The position numbers and the translations under genes are program-made. The notes beneath the pieces were generated by a model. That model was not told where the DNA came from. It did no database searches and was given only the letters and a program-made list of their open reading frames with translations. Shown piece by piece: positions 50,573-59,160 of a stretch of 64,000 nucleotides of DNA. The stretch is taken from positions 1 to 64,000 of the forward strand of contig NZ_DASTPW010000050.1 of NCBI RefSeq assembly GCF_035762065.1. Reading direction: 5' to 3'. How positions within the stretch are numbered: position 1 is the first letter of the stretch; each line of letters begins with the position of its first letter. The stretch comes from Methylibium sp035762065. GTDB lineage: Bacteria > Pseudomonadota > Gammaproteobacteria > Burkholderiales > Burkholderiaceae_C.

Positions 50573-51529
50573 TCAGGCGGGCTCGTCGCCGTCCATCGCG
50601 ACGCGGTGGCGCGCGATGAACTCCTTGTAGGTGTCGATGCCGCGCAGCTGCAGGATGGTGTTGCGCACCGCGGCCTCGACCAGCACCGCGAGATTGCGGC
50701 CCGCATCGACGGCGATCACCGCCTTGCGCACGGGAACGCCCAGCACGTCCTCGTGCAGCGGCTCGTAGGGCAGGCGCTCGAATTCGCGCTCGAGCGTCTC
50801 CTTGCGCACCAGGTGGACGATGAGCTTCAGGCGCATCTTCCGGCGCACCGCGGTCTCGCCGAAGATGGCCTTGATGTCGAGCAGGCCGATGCCGCGCACC
50901 TCGAGCAGGTTCATCAGCAGCTCGGGGCAGCGGCCTTCGATCGCCGTCTGCGAGACGCGGAACAGATCGACCGCGTCATCGGCCACCAGGCCGTGGCCGC
51001 GCGAGATCAGCTCCAGCCCGAGCTCGCTCTTGCCGAGGCCCGACTCGCCGGTGATCAGCACGCCGACGCCGAGGATGTCCATGAACACGCCGTGGCGCGT
51101 GCTGCGCTCGGCGAAGTGCTGGCTCAGGTGGGCTCGCATCACGTCGATCACGTGGCCGGCCGACTCGGTGGTGACGAACAGCGGGATGTCGGCGCGCTCG
51201 CACAGCGCCACCAGCCGGTCCGGCGGCTGCTGGTGGTCGGCGACGATCAGCACCGGCGGCTCGAGCGTCACGATGCGCGCGATGCGGCGTTCCTGATCCT
51301 CCGGCGTGCAGTCGAGCAAGTAGCGCACCTCGCGCCGGCCGACGATCTGCACCCGGTAGGGGTGGATGTAGTTGAGGTAGCCGACCAGATCGGCGGCCGA
51401 CTGCGCGTCGCGCACCGCGATCTCGTCGAAGCGCCGCTCGGGATGCGCATGGCCGGCGATCCACTCCCAGCGCAGCACCGCGCGATGGGCTTCGAACAGC
51501 GCCTCGGCGCTGATGACGGTGGGCTTCAC
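50573..51529 (-). CDS. hprK: HPr kinase/phosphorylase
   Basis: A 318-residue bifunctional enzyme that phosphorylates or dephosphorylates Ser of HPr/NPr. The P-loop GESGLGKS is at 161-168, followed by the family motifs ADDAVDLF and EVRGIGLLDI. Its N-terminal domain is intact. It follows ptsN by about 50 bases on the minus strand, so the pair is an operon. Confidence 0.96.
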   Translation of the reverse strand: MKPTVISAEALFEAHRAVLRWEWIAGHAHPERRFDEIAVRDAQSAADLVGYLNYIHPYRVQIVGRREVRYLLDCTPEDQERRIARIVTLEPPVLIVADHQQPPDRLVALCERADIPLFVTTESAGHVIDVMRAHLSQHFAERSTRHGVFMDILGVGVLITGESGLGKSELGLELISRGHGLVADDAVDLFRVSQTAIEGRCPELLMNLLEVRGIGLLDIKAIFGETAVRRKMRLKLIVHLVRKETLEREFERLPYEPLHEDVLGVPVRKAVIAVDAGRNLAVLVEAAVRNTILQLRGIDTYKEFIARHRVAMDGDEPA

Positions 51530-51578
51530 GGCGATACCGAGCTGGCGGTCGAGCGCGGCGCCGGCCCGCGCATCGCGC

Positions 51579-52049
51579 TCACGCGACCGACTTCAGCGGT
51601 TCCCAGTTCGCGATCAGCTCGTGCAACCGGGCCGCGTCGGGCTCGGTCTTGAGCTTCTCGCGCAGCGCGCGGTCGCTCAGCAGCTCGGCGATCTCGCTGA
51701 GGATCTCCAGGTGTCGCTGCGTCGCCGCCTCGGGCACCAGCAGAAAGATCAGCAGCGAGACCGGCTCGTCGTCAGGTGCGTCGAAGCCGATCGACTGTTG
51801 CATCCGCACCACCGCGGCGAGCGGGTTCTTCAGGCCCTTGATCCGGCCGTGCGGGATCGCAACGCCGTGGCCCAGGCCGGTCGATCCGAGCCGCTCGCGG
51901 GCGAACAGGTTGTCGGTGACGGTGGCGCGTGCGATCGAGTGGTGGTTCTCGAAGAGCACGCCAGCCTGCTCGAAGACGCGCTTTTTGCTGGTGGCTTCCA
52001 CGTCTACGAGCACGTTGCTCGCAGGCAGGATGGCGGACAGACGGTTCAT
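51579..52049 (-). CDS. ptsN: PTS system nitrogen-regulatory EIIA
   Basis: A 156-residue EIIA-Ntr protein. The phosphorylated histidine is H67, in HGVAIPHGR. It participates in the PTS-Ntr relay (EI-Ntr, NPr, EIIA-Ntr) that modulates potassium and nitrogen physiology. A TATAAT promoter directly upstream and an intrinsic terminator after hpf show that it can be expressed apart from hpf. Confidence 0.96.
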   Translation of the reverse strand: MNRLSAILPASNVLVDVEATSKKRVFEQAGVLFENHHSIARATVTDNLFARERLGSTGLGHGVAIPHGRIKGLKNPLAAVVRMQQSIGFDAPDDEPVSLLIFLLVPEAATQRHLEILSEIAELLSDRALREKLKTEPDAARLHELIANWEPLKSVA

Positions 52050-52114
52050 GGAGGAAGCGGCGGCGGTTTCGAGGGGGCTCTTGGCCGGGGCCGTGCTGCT
52101 TTTGCGCTCGCAAA

Positions 52115-52142
52115 ATTATAGAAACGAGCCTAAGCGCTCCAA
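52115..52142 (-). promoter_or_regulatory. Sigma-70-type promoter for ptsN
   Basis: On the minus strand, TTGGAG (52142-52137) and a perfect TATAAT (52120-52115) are separated by 16 bases, in the hpf-ptsN gap. The start codon lies about 65 bases downstream. Confidence 0.65.
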
Positions 52143-52218
52143 GGCCTACATCCAGCGGCAAACGCTCATCCGGGGGCTCGGTTGCAGTCTGGCAACGCCG
52201 GTGCCCGGTCAGCCAGCG

Positions 52219-52239
52219 AAAAGCGGCCCGAAGGCCGCT
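52219..52239 (-). terminator. Intrinsic terminator after hpf
   Basis: A 7-bp stem AGCGGCC / GGCCGCT closed by a TTCG tetraloop, followed on the minus strand by TTTT (52222-52219). It sits in the 214-base hpf-ptsN gap, 25 bases after the hpf stop and before the ptsN promoter. Confidence 0.8.
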
Positions 52240-52263
52240 CAGTTTTGGTACAGCTCGCTGCCT

Positions 52264-52608
52264 TCACTGGAGATCGCGCGAGGCCAGCCGCTTGGGCGGC
52301 GCATGGTGGTGGTCCTGCAGGCGGTCCTTGTGGCGGCAGACCTGGCGGTCGAGCTTGTCCATCAGCTCGTCGATCGCGGCATACAGATCCTGGTGCGCCG
52401 ACTCGACGAAGATGTCCTTGCCCTTGACATGCAGGTTCACCTCGGCGCGCTGCCTTCGTTCCTTCTCCTTCTGGTTCTCGACGCTCAGCAGCACGTTGAT
52501 GTCGACCACCTGATCGAAGTGGCGGGTGACGCGGTCCAGCTTGGTGAGCACGTATTCGCGCAGGGAAGGAGTCACTTCGAGGTGATGTCCGCTGATCGTC
52601 AGATTCAT
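52264..52608 (-). CDS. hpf: Ribosome hibernation-promoting factor
   Basis: A 114-residue HPF/RaiA-type protein binding idle ribosomes. The fold region starts MNLTISGHHLEVTPSLREYV and shows the conserved VESAHQDLYAAIDELMDKLDRQ. It lacks the long C-terminal dimerisation domain, so it is the short type. An in-frame upstream ATG is unlikely because the conserved start is here. Confidence 0.94.
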   Translation of the reverse strand: MNLTISGHHLEVTPSLREYVLTKLDRVTRHFDQVVDINVLLSVENQKEKERRQRAEVNLHVKGKDIFVESAHQDLYAAIDELMDKLDRQVCRHKDRLQDHHHAPPKRLASRDLQ

Positions 52609-52832
52609 GGGGCCGCCTTTCTCGAACAGGGTGGGACAAACCGCTGCTTGACGACGCAGGGCGCGTAGCCGAGCAGCACGCGAAAACCTTCGGTCCAGTG
52701 TGCGCGCGAGGCCAGGGCATGACAAGACGGTGACCCTTCGCCGCGTGGCTCGTCGGCGGGCGTCGGCCCGGGGTCGCCGGCCATAATTCACGCGGTTGGC
52801 GGCGCTTACCCGGTCGCGCCCCCGGAGTAGGC

Positions 52833-53792
52833 ATGCTGAACGTCTTCACGCTCGCCAGCGGGCGGCTGTTCCAGGAGGAGATCGAAAGCGCTCAGGCGCT
52901 CGCCCACGTGCAGCCGGTGTGGGTCGACCTGGAAAGTCCGACGCCCGAGGAGAAGGGCTGGATCACCGCCCGCTTCGGCCTGACGATCCCCGACAACATC
53001 GTCGATGACGACCTCGAGGAATCGGCCCGCTTCTACGAAGACGACGCCGGCGACCTGCACATTCGCTCGGACTTCCTGGTCCACGACGACGACACCGCGC
53101 GCAACGTGCGCGTCGCCTTCATCCTGCGCGAAAAGCTGCTGTTCTCGATCCACGCCGAGGACCTGCCGGTGTTCCGGCTGCTGCGCCTGCGTGCGCGGCG
53201 CACGCCGGCCTTGATCGACGACGCGAAGGACGTGCTGCTCAAGCTGTACGACGCCGACGCCGAGTACTCGGCCGACTCGCTCGAGGGCATCTACGACGCG
53301 CTGGAGAAGGTCTCGCAGCGCGTGCTGCAGTCCGAGGTCAACGACCAGACCGCCGCCGAGGTGCTGGCCGCGATCGCGCGCCAGGAAGACTTGAACGGCC
53401 GCATCCGACGCAACGTGATGGACACGCGCCGCGCGGTCAGCTTCATGATGCGCAGCCGCATGCTCGGTGCCGAGCAGTTCGAGGAGGCCCGGCAGATCCT
53501 GCGCGACCTCGATTCGCTCGATTCGCACACCGCCTTCCTGTTCGACAAGATCAACTTCCTGATGGACGCCACCGTTGGCTTCATCAACATCAATCAGAAC
53601 AAGATCATCAAGCTGTTTTCGGTGGCGAGCGTCGCGCTGCTGCCGCCGACGCTGATCGCCAGCATTTACGGCATGAACTTCAACGCGATGCCCGAACTGC
53701 AGTGGCGCTTCGGCTACCCGTACGCCATCGCGCTGATGGTCTCTTCGGTGATCGCGCCCTTCTGGTACTTCCGCCGCAAGGGCTGGCTGTAG
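52833..53792 (+). CDS. corA: Magnesium/cobalt transporter CorA
   Basis: A 319-residue ion channel: a large cytoplasmic N-terminal domain, a long helix, then two C-terminal membrane segments with the signature YGMNFNAMPEL between them. It ends with a basic tail (FRRKGWL), typical of CorA. Convergent with the downstream fatty acid synthase gene, with three bases between stops. Confidence 0.94.
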   Translation: MLNVFTLASGRLFQEEIESAQALAHVQPVWVDLESPTPEEKGWITARFGLTIPDNIVDDDLEESARFYEDDAGDLHIRSDFLVHDDDTARNVRVAFILREKLLFSIHAEDLPVFRLLRLRARRTPALIDDAKDVLLKLYDADAEYSADSLEGIYDALEKVSQRVLQSEVNDQTAAEVLAAIARQEDLNGRIRRNVMDTRRAVSFMMRSRMLGAEQFEEARQILRDLDSLDSHTAFLFDKINFLMDATVGFININQNKIIKLFSVASVALLPPTLIASIYGMNFNAMPELQWRFGYPYAIALMVSSVIAPFWYFRRKGWL

Positions 53793-53795
53793 GTC

Positions 53796-55055
53796 TCAGG
53801 GCCTGAGCAGGGTGAACTGCACGACGTCGGTGTTGCCGGTGTCGAAGGCCGCCTCGCAGTAGGCGAGATAGAACTCCCAAATGCGCATGAAGCGCGCATC
53901 GAAGCCGAGCTTGCGTGCGCCGGCCTCCTCGGCGAGGAAGCGTTCGCGCCAGCGGCGCAGCGTCTCGGCGTAGTCGGCACCGAAGGCGAAGCGGCGCTCC
54001 ACGACGAGCCCGGCCTTCGCCGCCTCGGCCTCGAACGCGCTCGCGCTCGGCAGGCAGCCGCCCGGGAAGATGTACTGCTGGATGAAATCGGTGCTGCGCA
54101 GGTAGCGCTCGAAGAGATCGTCGCGGATCGTGATGCTCTGGATGCAGGCGCGCCCGCCCGGCTTGAGCTTGGCGTGCAGCGTGCGGAAGTAGCCGGCCCA
54201 GTACTCGCGGCCGACGGCTTCGAACATCTCGATCGAGACGATGGCGTCGAAGGGCGCGTCGGCGATGTCGCGGTAGTCCTGGAAGCGCAGCTGCGCGCGA
54301 TCGGCGAGGCCGGCGTCCTCGAGCCGCTGCTGCGCGTAGGCGAGCTGCTCGGACGACAGCGTCAGGCCCGTGACCCGCGCGCCGAAGTCGCGCGCGGCGA
54401 TCTCGGCCAGGCTGCCCCAGCCGCAGCCGATCTCCAGCACCCGCGCGCCCTCGCGCACGCCGGCTTCGGCGAGCGCGCGCCGCAACTTCGCCTGCTGCGC
54501 CGCCTCGATCGGCCGGCTGCGGTCACCTTCGAACCAGGCGCTCGAGTAGCTCATCGTCGAGTCGAGCCACAGCCGGTAGAAATCGTTGCCGAGGTCGTAA
54601 TGCGCGTGGATGTTCTTCTTGCTGCCGCGCCGCGAATTGCGGTTCAGCATGTGGCGCGCGCGATGCAGCAGTGAGCCCCACCAGGTGCCGTAGACCACCG
54701 ACTCGACCTCGTCGCGGTTGGCGATGAAGAGGCGCAGCAGCGCGGCGAGGTCGGGCGTGCTCCAGTCGCCGTCGAGATAGGTTTCGGCAAAGCCGATGTC
54801 GCCGCGCTTCAGTGCCGCTGCACAGACCTTCCAGTTGCGCAGGCCGATCGCGGCGCGCACGTCCGCATCGCCGCCGAGCTGGCCGAAGCGGTTGGTCGAG
54901 CCGTCGGGCAGCTGCACGTCGAGCTGGCCGTGGCGCAGCTTCGCCATCAGCTTGAAGACGGCGCGCGCGGCCGGCGGCGCGCCGGCGGGCAACAGGGCGG
55001 GGTGGAAGGCCGAGGCCAGACCGGAAGCCAGCGAAGACTGCGTGCGGGAGTTCAT
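53796..55055 (-). CDS. Cyclopropane-fatty-acyl-phospholipid synthase-like methyltransferase
   Basis: A 419-residue SAM-dependent fatty acyl methyltransferase. The SAM motif VLEIGCGWG lies in the middle and the active-site region IQQYIFPGGCLPS follows. It forms cyclopropane or related methylated lipid from unsaturated acyl chains (in some light-response clusters a related enzyme makes 11-methyl intermediates of furan fatty acids). Preceded on the same strand by DUF1365 and FAD-oxidoreductase genes, which points to the latter type, but this is inference. Confidence 0.88.
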   Translation of the reverse strand: MNSRTQSSLASGLASAFHPALLPAGAPPAARAVFKLMAKLRHGQLDVQLPDGSTNRFGQLGGDADVRAAIGLRNWKVCAAALKRGDIGFAETYLDGDWSTPDLAALLRLFIANRDEVESVVYGTWWGSLLHRARHMLNRNSRRGSKKNIHAHYDLGNDFYRLWLDSTMSYSSAWFEGDRSRPIEAAQQAKLRRALAEAGVREGARVLEIGCGWGSLAEIAARDFGARVTGLTLSSEQLAYAQQRLEDAGLADRAQLRFQDYRDIADAPFDAIVSIEMFEAVGREYWAGYFRTLHAKLKPGGRACIQSITIRDDLFERYLRSTDFIQQYIFPGGCLPSASAFEAEAAKAGLVVERRFAFGADYAETLRRWRERFLAEEAGARKLGFDARFMRIWEFYLAYCEAAFDTGNTDVVQFTLLRP

Positions 55056-55089
55056 CGGTTCGAGCGATCGGTGCGAAACAGGTCGAGGA

Positions 55090-55899
55090 TCAGCGGCTGA
55101 TGAAGGCCGCCGGTGGCGCGGGCTTGCTGAAGAAGGGCACGCGCCGCATCCACAAGCGCAGTGCCTGCCAGTGGATGCGCGCGACGACGCCGAGGCTCAT
55201 CAGCGGCGTGCCCCAGAACGCGCGCCACAGTGCGGCACGGTCGATCGCGACGAGGCTACCGCTGAGGCTGGTCTGCAGCAGCGGCCCCCGGGCGTCGTCG
55301 TGGTCGACGCGCGCGACGAGGTGTTCGAAAGCACCCGGCCACCTACGCAGGGCCGCCGCAGGCGGATGCGCGCTGCGCAGGAAGCGGAAGCGGTAGCGGC
55401 CTTCGATCGCGCAGAACGGCGAGACGTGGAAGGCCTTTTGCGCCTCGACCTCGCGGCCCCATCGCAGGCCCTCGCCGCGCAGCAGGTAGCCGTGGCGCTC
55501 GCCGAAGGTGTTGTTGACTTCGGCCAGCACCGCGGCGAGCGTGCCGTCGCTGCGGTGCGCGTACCAGAAGCTCACCGGCTTGAAGACGTGGCCCAGCACG
55601 CGCGGGTAGGTCTGCAGCCAGACCTCGCCGTCCGCGTCGCCGATGCCTTCGGCACGCAGCAGCGCTTCGAACCAGGCGAGCGCGTCGGGGCCGCCGTCGC
55701 CGTGGTCGCGGTCGTGGAAGGCGATGAGGCCGAAGCGGTTGCGCGGCAGCGCGGGGTCGGGTGCGCGGGCGAGGCTGCGCAGCGGCAGCATCAGGAAGTA
55801 GGTCGGGTAGGCGAAGGCGTGCACGCTCGGGCGCAGCCGCTTGTGGCGCACTTCGCCGAAAGCGATCGCCGCGCGCGCCGGCGGGACGCCGGCCGTCAT
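55090..55899 (-). CDS. DUF1365 protein
   Basis: A 269-residue protein of the DUF1365 family (COG3496-like), starting with the RHKRLRPSVHAFAYPTYF block that marks it and containing FKPVSFWYAHR. The function is unknown; it is nearly always encoded next to a COG2907 flavoprotein and a CFA-type enzyme, both present here. The stop of the upstream oxidoreductase overlaps its start by four bases. Confidence 0.88.
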   Translation of the reverse strand: MTAGVPPARAAIAFGEVRHKRLRPSVHAFAYPTYFLMLPLRSLARAPDPALPRNRFGLIAFHDRDHGDGGPDALAWFEALLRAEGIGDADGEVWLQTYPRVLGHVFKPVSFWYAHRSDGTLAAVLAEVNNTFGERHGYLLRGEGLRWGREVEAQKAFHVSPFCAIEGRYRFRFLRSAHPPAAALRRWPGAFEHLVARVDHDDARGPLLQTSLSGSLVAIDRAALWRAFWGTPLMSLGVVARIHWQALRLWMRRVPFFSKPAPPAAFISR

Positions 55900-57227
55900 G
55901 CCGCCGCGCGCTCGGCGACTTGGCCGAAGCGCTCCAGCACGCCCGCCGCCGCGGCGCGGCCGGACTTCAGGCCGTCTTCATGGAACCCGTAGCCGGCCCA
56001 GGCGCCGCAGAACCAGCTTGCCTGTCGGCCCTGGATGGACGGCAGCGCCTGCTGCGCGCGGATCGCGGCGAGGTCGAACACCGGATGGCTGTAGTGCCAC
56101 TCGCCGTGCACCTGCGCGGCATCGGGCTCGCGCACCGGATTCAGCGAGACGATCACCGGCCGCGCGAAAGGCAGCGGCTGCAGCCGGTCGATCAGGTAGT
56201 GCAGGCACACGCCGGCCTGCTCGCGCGAGGCGTTCGCGGCGCGCTCGTAGTTCCAGGCGGCCCAGGCAAGGCGCCGCTTCGGCAACAACGCCGTGTCGGT
56301 GTGCAGCACCGCGCGGTTCGGGTGGTAGCGGATGGCGCTGAGCACGTCCCGTTCGGCGGCGGATGGCTCGGCCAGCAGCGCGAGCGCGGTGTCGCTGTGG
56401 CAGGCCAGCACCACGGCGGCGAAGGGCTCGCGACCCTGGTCGGTGATGAGCGTCACGCCGCCGCCCTGACGCTCGATGCGCCGGACCGGCGTGTTCAGTC
56501 GCGCATCGGCGATCGTCGCGACCAGTTTGTCCACGTACTGCCTCGCACCGCCTCGCACCGTGTGCCACTGTGGCCGGTTCGTGATGCGGATCAGCCCGTG
56601 GTTGTGGCAGAAGCGGATCATCGTGGCGATCGGGAATCGCAGCATCTGGTCGGTCGGGCACGACCAGATGCAGCCGATCATCGGCAGGAAGTAGCCGTCG
56701 CGGAACGCGGCACCGAAGCGGTGGCGGTCGAGGAAGTCGCCGATGGCTTCCTGTTGCTCGGCGCCGTCGGCGCGCTCGGCGATCGCGGTGGCCAGGCGGT
56801 TGAAGCGCAGCAGGTCGGCCAGCATCCGCAGGAACGCCGGACGCAGCAGGTTGCGCCGCTGCGCGAAGACGGTGTTCAGGTTGCAGCCGCTCCACTCGAC
56901 GCCACGCAGGCCCGATACCGCCTGCGGCGCGACCTGCACCGAAAACGACATCTCCGAAGGCGCGGTCTCGACGCCCAGCTCGGCGAACAGCCGCGTCAGC
57001 TGGGGATAGGTGCGGTGATTGAAGACGAGGAAGCCGGTGTCCACGCCGGCCCGCACCGGGCGGCCGGCGGCGTCGGGCAGTTCGACCTCGACCGTGTGGC
57101 TGTGGCCGCCGAACCAGCCGCCGGCTTCGAACAGCGAGACCGGGAAGCCGCGGCCAGCGAGCTCGGAGGCCGCGGCGAGCCCGGCGATCCCGGAGCCGAC
57201 GACGGCGATGCGCTCGGGGCGCTTCAT
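55896..57227 (-). CDS. FAD-dependent oxidoreductase of the COG2907 type
   Basis: A 443-residue flavoprotein of the amine-oxidase superfamily. The N-terminal FAD motif VVGSGIAGLAAASELA is followed by GGHSHTVEV, typical of the group. It is translationally coupled to DUF1365 and CFA-type genes below it. Related proteins in Rhodobacter are induced by singlet oxygen and help modify membrane fatty acids. The start MKRPERIAVVGSG is the one giving a standard N-terminus. Confidence 0.86.
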   Translation of the reverse strand: MKRPERIAVVGSGIAGLAAASELAGRGFPVSLFEAGGWFGGHSHTVEVELPDAAGRPVRAGVDTGFLVFNHRTYPQLTRLFAELGVETAPSEMSFSVQVAPQAVSGLRGVEWSGCNLNTVFAQRRNLLRPAFLRMLADLLRFNRLATAIAERADGAEQQEAIGDFLDRHRFGAAFRDGYFLPMIGCIWSCPTDQMLRFPIATMIRFCHNHGLIRITNRPQWHTVRGGARQYVDKLVATIADARLNTPVRRIERQGGGVTLITDQGREPFAAVVLACHSDTALALLAEPSAAERDVLSAIRYHPNRAVLHTDTALLPKRRLAWAAWNYERAANASREQAGVCLHYLIDRLQPLPFARPVIVSLNPVREPDAAQVHGEWHYSHPVFDLAAIRAQQALPSIQGRQASWFCGAWAGYGFHEDGLKSGRAAAAGVLERFGQVAERAAA

Positions 57228-57290
57228 CGCCGTGCAGCGGGGCCTGTCATGGGCCCGGTGAACAAAGTTGCTGCGAAGCGCCCCAAGACG

Positions 57291-57321
57291 AAGGAGGGAG
57301 GGAGGGAGGAGGAGAGAGACC
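57291..57321 (+). repeat. Purine-rich GGAGGGAGGGAGGGAGG tract
   Basis: The plus strand carries a run of GGA/GGGA units with three GGG triplets and flanking GG pairs, then GAGAGAGAC. It is a candidate G-quadruplex or slipped-strand sequence in the gap upstream of the FAD oxidoreductase. Confidence 0.5.
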
Positions 57322-57459
57322 GCCTCGGGATTGCCGCTCCCGAAGGAGACAGGCTTCGCAGCAGAAAGCTTGGTGCTGGAGCGCGATCTTGAGCCTCCGA
57401 AAGAGACCGCGCCGCAGCAGTGGCAAATGAGAACGGGGCACCCGCCCGATGTTCCCCGG

Positions 57460-57483
57460 TTGCCTGCAACGAATTGCAACGAA
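57460..57483. repeat. Phased direct repeat TGCAACGAA upstream of the oxidoreductase gene
   Basis: TGCAACGAA occurs at 57465-57473 and 57475-57483, a 10-base period, and with the preceding GTTGC makes an inverted pair. It lies between the glutathione peroxidase and oxidoreductase genes and may be an operator. Confidence 0.4.
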
Positions 57484-57495
57484 CCCTGGCGGCGG

Positions 57496-58086
57496 TCATC
57501 GCGTGTCCAGAAGCTTTTCGACAGCGGCGACGAAGCCCGCGTCGCCCGGCTCGACTTGGCTCGGGAAACTCAGCACCGTTTGGCCGTCGCGGCCGATCAC
57601 GTACTTGTGAAAGTTCCAGCCGGGCGTCTTGCCGGTGCGCTTGGCAAGCTCGGCGTACAGGGGGCTCGGTTTGCTGCCCTTCACCGACGTCTTCGCGAAC
57701 ATCGGGAACTTGACTCCGAAGGTGCTTTCGCAGAACGCCGCGATGTCCTGGTTGCTGCCGGGCTCCTGCGCGCCGAAGTCGTTCGACGGGAAGCCCAGCA
57801 CGACCAGCCCGCGTGGCTGGTAGCGCGCGCTCAACGCTTCGAGCCCCTTGTACTGTGAGGTGAAGCCGCAGTAGCTGGCGGTGTTGACGACCACCACCAC
57901 CTTGCCGGCGTACTGGCAAAGATCCTGCGGTTTTTCGTCCTGGAGCCGCGGCAGCGTGCGGTCAAGCAGGGCGGGGCAGGTCGCGGCCTGCGCTACCGGC
58001 GTCCCGGTCAGCAAGACAGCAAGCGCCGCCATGCCGAACAGGTGCACGGCGCGGGGGAACCAAGTCATGAGCTTCGACAAATTCAT
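57496..58086 (-). CDS. Exported glutathione peroxidase-like protein
   Basis: A 196-residue thiol peroxidase. The signal peptide (1-35, cleaved near AQAATC) makes it periplasmic. Catalytic C73 (NTASYCGFTS), Q107 (FGAQEPG) and the Trp in GWNFHK are all present; this is the cysteine version, not selenocysteine. It is divergent from the MerR photoreceptor gene, consistent with a photo-oxidative-stress role. The start MNLSKLMTW gives the signal peptide at once; an in-frame upstream ATG is less likely. Confidence 0.88.
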   Translation of the reverse strand: MNLSKLMTWFPRAVHLFGMAALAVLLTGTPVAQAATCPALLDRTLPRLQDEKPQDLCQYAGKVVVVVNTASYCGFTSQYKGLEALSARYQPRGLVVLGFPSNDFGAQEPGSNQDIAAFCESTFGVKFPMFAKTSVKGSKPSPLYAELAKRTGKTPGWNFHKYVIGRDGQTVLSFPSQVEPGDAGFVAAVEKLLDTR

Positions 58087-58166
58087 GCTATTGCCCCTAT
58101 CTGTCCAGGACAAACCATCGAAGTCCGTATACTAAGCGCCGCACCGCCACTGCCGCAACGCCCTGC
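58087..58166. promoter_or_regulatory. Divergent gpx / MerR regulator control region
   Basis: This 80-base gap holds an 11-base palindrome TGTCCAGGACA (58102-58112) and, toward the MerR gene, TATACT (58128-58133), 33 bases before its start. It is the natural place for the MerR regulator to bind both ways. Confidence 0.4.
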
Positions 58167-59156
58167 ATGCAACGGTTTTCGCCGCATGACCGCCCCACGC
58201 CGTTGGGCGACAACGTCGGCTCGCCGGGCGGGGCGCCGCGGCCGCTGACGCTCTCGATCGCCGCGGTCGAGCGCGACACGGGCCTGAGCAAGGACACGCT
58301 GCGCATGTGGGAGCGGCGCTACGGCTTTCCTGCGCCGCAGCGCGAAGGCCAGGCCGAACGCGCCTACCCGCTTGATCAGGTCGAGAAGCTGCGCGTGATC
58401 AAGCGCTTGCTCGATGCCGGCCACCGGCCCGGACGCATCGTGTCGCGGCCCGTCGAGGAATTGCAGCGGCTCAGCGAGAGCACCGGCATCGACCCCGGCC
58501 CGCTCGCGCTCGTGGCGCCGCCAAAGCCCGATCTGCAGCCCTACCTCGACCTTGTGCACGCTCATGACGTCGACGCGCTGCGCCGCGCGCTGCTGCAGGC
58601 CTCGTTGAGCATGGGGCTGGCGCGCTTCGTGATCGATCTCATCGCCCCGCTGAATACGCTGATCGGCGACACCTGGATGCGAGGCCACCTGGAGATCTTC
58701 GAGGAGCACCTGTACACCGAGTCCGTTCATGTGGTGCTGCGCCGGGCGATCGCCGGCGTGCCGGCTGCCGAGCCTGCGAGCCGGCCGTGCGTGGTGCTCA
58801 GCACCTTCCCCAACGAACCGCACAGCATCGGCTTGCTGATGGCCGAGCCGCTGTTCCTGCTCGAGGGCTGCCGCTGCGTGAGCCTCGGCGTGCAGACGCC
58901 GGTGTGGGATCTGACGCGCGCGGTCGCCGCGCAGCGCGCCGACATCGTCGCCCTGAGCTTTTCCTCGATGCTCGCGCCGACGGTCGTCAGCGAGGGTCTC
59001 GCCGAACTGCGCGACAAGCTGCCGCCGGCCGTGGAGATCTGGGCCGGCGGCAGCGCCTCGGTGTTGCACCGCAGGCCGGTGCCGGGCGTGACCGTGCTGG
59101 CATCGCTCGAACAGATCGCGCTGCAGCTGCGCAGCTGGCGCGCGGCGCGGCGCTGA
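58167..59156 (+). CDS. MerR-family regulator with cobalamin-binding photoreceptor domain (CarH/LitR-like)
   Basis: A 329-residue protein. A MerR helix-turn-helix (about residues 27-95, SIAAVERDTGLSKDTLRMWERRYGF) is joined to a helical and Rossmann cobalamin-binding region. Two signatures of the light-sensing B12 group are intact: W170-x9-E180-H181 (the AdoCbl capping motif) and E217-x-H219-x-x-G222 (the lower-ligand motif). Known relatives repress carotenoid or light-inducible genes in the dark and release DNA on light. It is divergent from gpx and followed after 4 bases by a photolyase. Confidence 0.9.
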   Translation: MQRFSPHDRPTPLGDNVGSPGGAPRPLTLSIAAVERDTGLSKDTLRMWERRYGFPAPQREGQAERAYPLDQVEKLRVIKRLLDAGHRPGRIVSRPVEELQRLSESTGIDPGPLALVAPPKPDLQPYLDLVHAHDVDALRRALLQASLSMGLARFVIDLIAPLNTLIGDTWMRGHLEIFEEHLYTESVHVVLRRAIAGVPAAEPASRPCVVLSTFPNEPHSIGLLMAEPLFLLEGCRCVSLGVQTPVWDLTRAVAAQRADIVALSFSSMLAPTVVSEGLAELRDKLPPAVEIWAGGSASVLHRRPVPGVTVLASLEQIALQLRSWRAARR

Positions 59157-59160
59157 AGTC

